A stretch of DNA of 6,102 nt from Thermaceae bacterium (GTDB lineage: Bacteria > Deinococcota > Deinococci > Deinococcales > Marinithermaceae). Of this stretch, positions 5,739 through 6,102 are shown piece after piece. The position numbers and the translations under genes are program-made. Position 1 is the first letter of the stretch; every line of letters starts with the position of its first letter. The notes under the pieces were generated by a model that did no database searches, had not been told where the DNA came from, and was given only the letters and a program-made list of their open reading frames with translations. The stretch covers positions 1-6,102 of the forward strand of contig JALVWZ010000412.1 in assembly GCA_027023115.1 (NCBI GenBank). Reading direction: 5' to 3'.

Positions 5739-6102
5739 ATGCCCTGGTTCATCCCCCACGCCGGCTTTCTGGAGCGTCTCAGCGAAGAAGAGAAAACGCG
5801 ACTCGGCCAGATTTGCCCGCCACGCAGCTATGGCAAGGACGAGGCGGTCTTTCTGAGCGGCGACGCCTGCGACGAACTGACCATCGTTCTGGACGGCATG
5901 ATCAAGGTGGTGCGCCAGGACCCCTCCGGCAAGGAACGCATCCTTCATCTCTCCGGCCCCGGCGACATACTGGGAGCCGAGTTTTTGGAGGACGAGGCCC
6001 GCTACAACGCCGACGCCGTTTGCGCCTCCGACGGGGTGATGATCTGTCCCATCAACCGCGAACAGTTCATTCAGGTGGCCCGTGAGCTGCCCCGGGTGGC
6101 CC
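5739..6102 (+). CDS. Crp/Fnr-family transcriptional regulator, N-terminal part (3' end outside window)
   Basis: 121 residues are visible and the frame is still open at the window end. They form a cyclic-nucleotide-binding-type beta-roll: an N-terminal helix with LSEEEKTRLGQ (14-24), a YGKDEAVFLSGD strand pair (31-42), LTIVLDGMIKVVRQDPSGK (47-65), and the PGDILGAEF phosphate-cassette region (74-82). The dimerisation helix begins around NREQFIQVA (106-114). The DNA-binding helix-turn-helix lies beyond the window. Aligned to E. coli CRP, Glu72 and Arg82-Ser83 of the cAMP pocket correspond to Ala80 and Asn90-Ala91, so canonical cAMP binding is unlikely. Cysteines 26, 44, 95 and 103 are scattered and do not form the FNR N-terminal cluster. 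A strong GGAGGA site fixes ATG 5739. Divergent from the phosphoribosyltransferase-cupin pair, which it may control. Confidence 0.9.
   Translation, partial: MPWFIPHAGFLERLSEEEKTRLGQICPPRSYGKDEAVFLSGDACDELTIVLDGMIKVVRQDPSGKERILHLSGPGDILGAEFLEDEARYNADAVCASDGVMICPINREQFIQVARELPRVA

Noticed and set aside
5726..6085. Plus-strand frame overlapping the Crp/Fnr gene
   Set aside because: Arg/Pro-rich shadow; the frame starting at 5739 has the GGAGGA site and a clear sensor-domain sequence.

Overview
This GC-rich window looks like ordinary chromosome from a member of the Deinococcus-Thermus group, most likely the Thermaceae (Thermus, Meiothermus, Oceanithermus or Marinithermus). The truncated LeuB reads like Thermus thermophilus LeuB and keeps its residue numbering at the active site. 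The phosphoribosyltransferase resembles the Thermus family I recall as TTHA1613. Several start codons lie a few bases downstream of TANNNT-type -10 elements, as expected for leaderless transcripts in this phylum. The genus is an inference; no database search was possible.

Left part (1-3062, plus strand): the 3' third of leuB (3-isopropylmalate dehydrogenase), a short-chain dehydrogenase/reductase, and ilvD (dihydroxy-acid dehydratase) are packed with gaps of 8 and 2 bases and end at a strong intrinsic terminator. This is the end of a branched-chain amino acid operon with an SDR of unknown substrate between two pathway enzymes.

Middle (3063-4672): a 336-base non-coding stretch follows the terminator. 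It holds a perfect 18-bp dyad, a hairpin, and a consensus extended -10 promoter. The promoter faces a 401-residue lipoprotein with a PQQ/WD-like beta-propeller body. This segment is visibly AT-richer and looser in codon use than its neighbours. The lipoprotein gene converges on the next operon across 68 bases of repeats without a convincing terminator.

Right part (4673-6102): a minus-strand pair encodes a PRPP-type phosphoribosyltransferase followed, after 4 bases, by a small single-domain cupin with four candidate metal-binding histidines (TM1459-like). Divergent from this pair, with 54 bases between start codons, is the N-terminal two thirds of a Crp/Fnr-family regulator that runs off the window. 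That regulator could control itself and the divergent pair.

No mobile element, CRISPR array, rRNA or tRNA gene was seen, and I do not see an undescribed multi-gene system. The points most worth checking are the -10/start-codon arrangement, the co-directional phosphoribosyltransferase-cupin pair beside a Crp/Fnr gene, the SDR inside the leu/ilv operon, and the dyad after the ilvD terminator.
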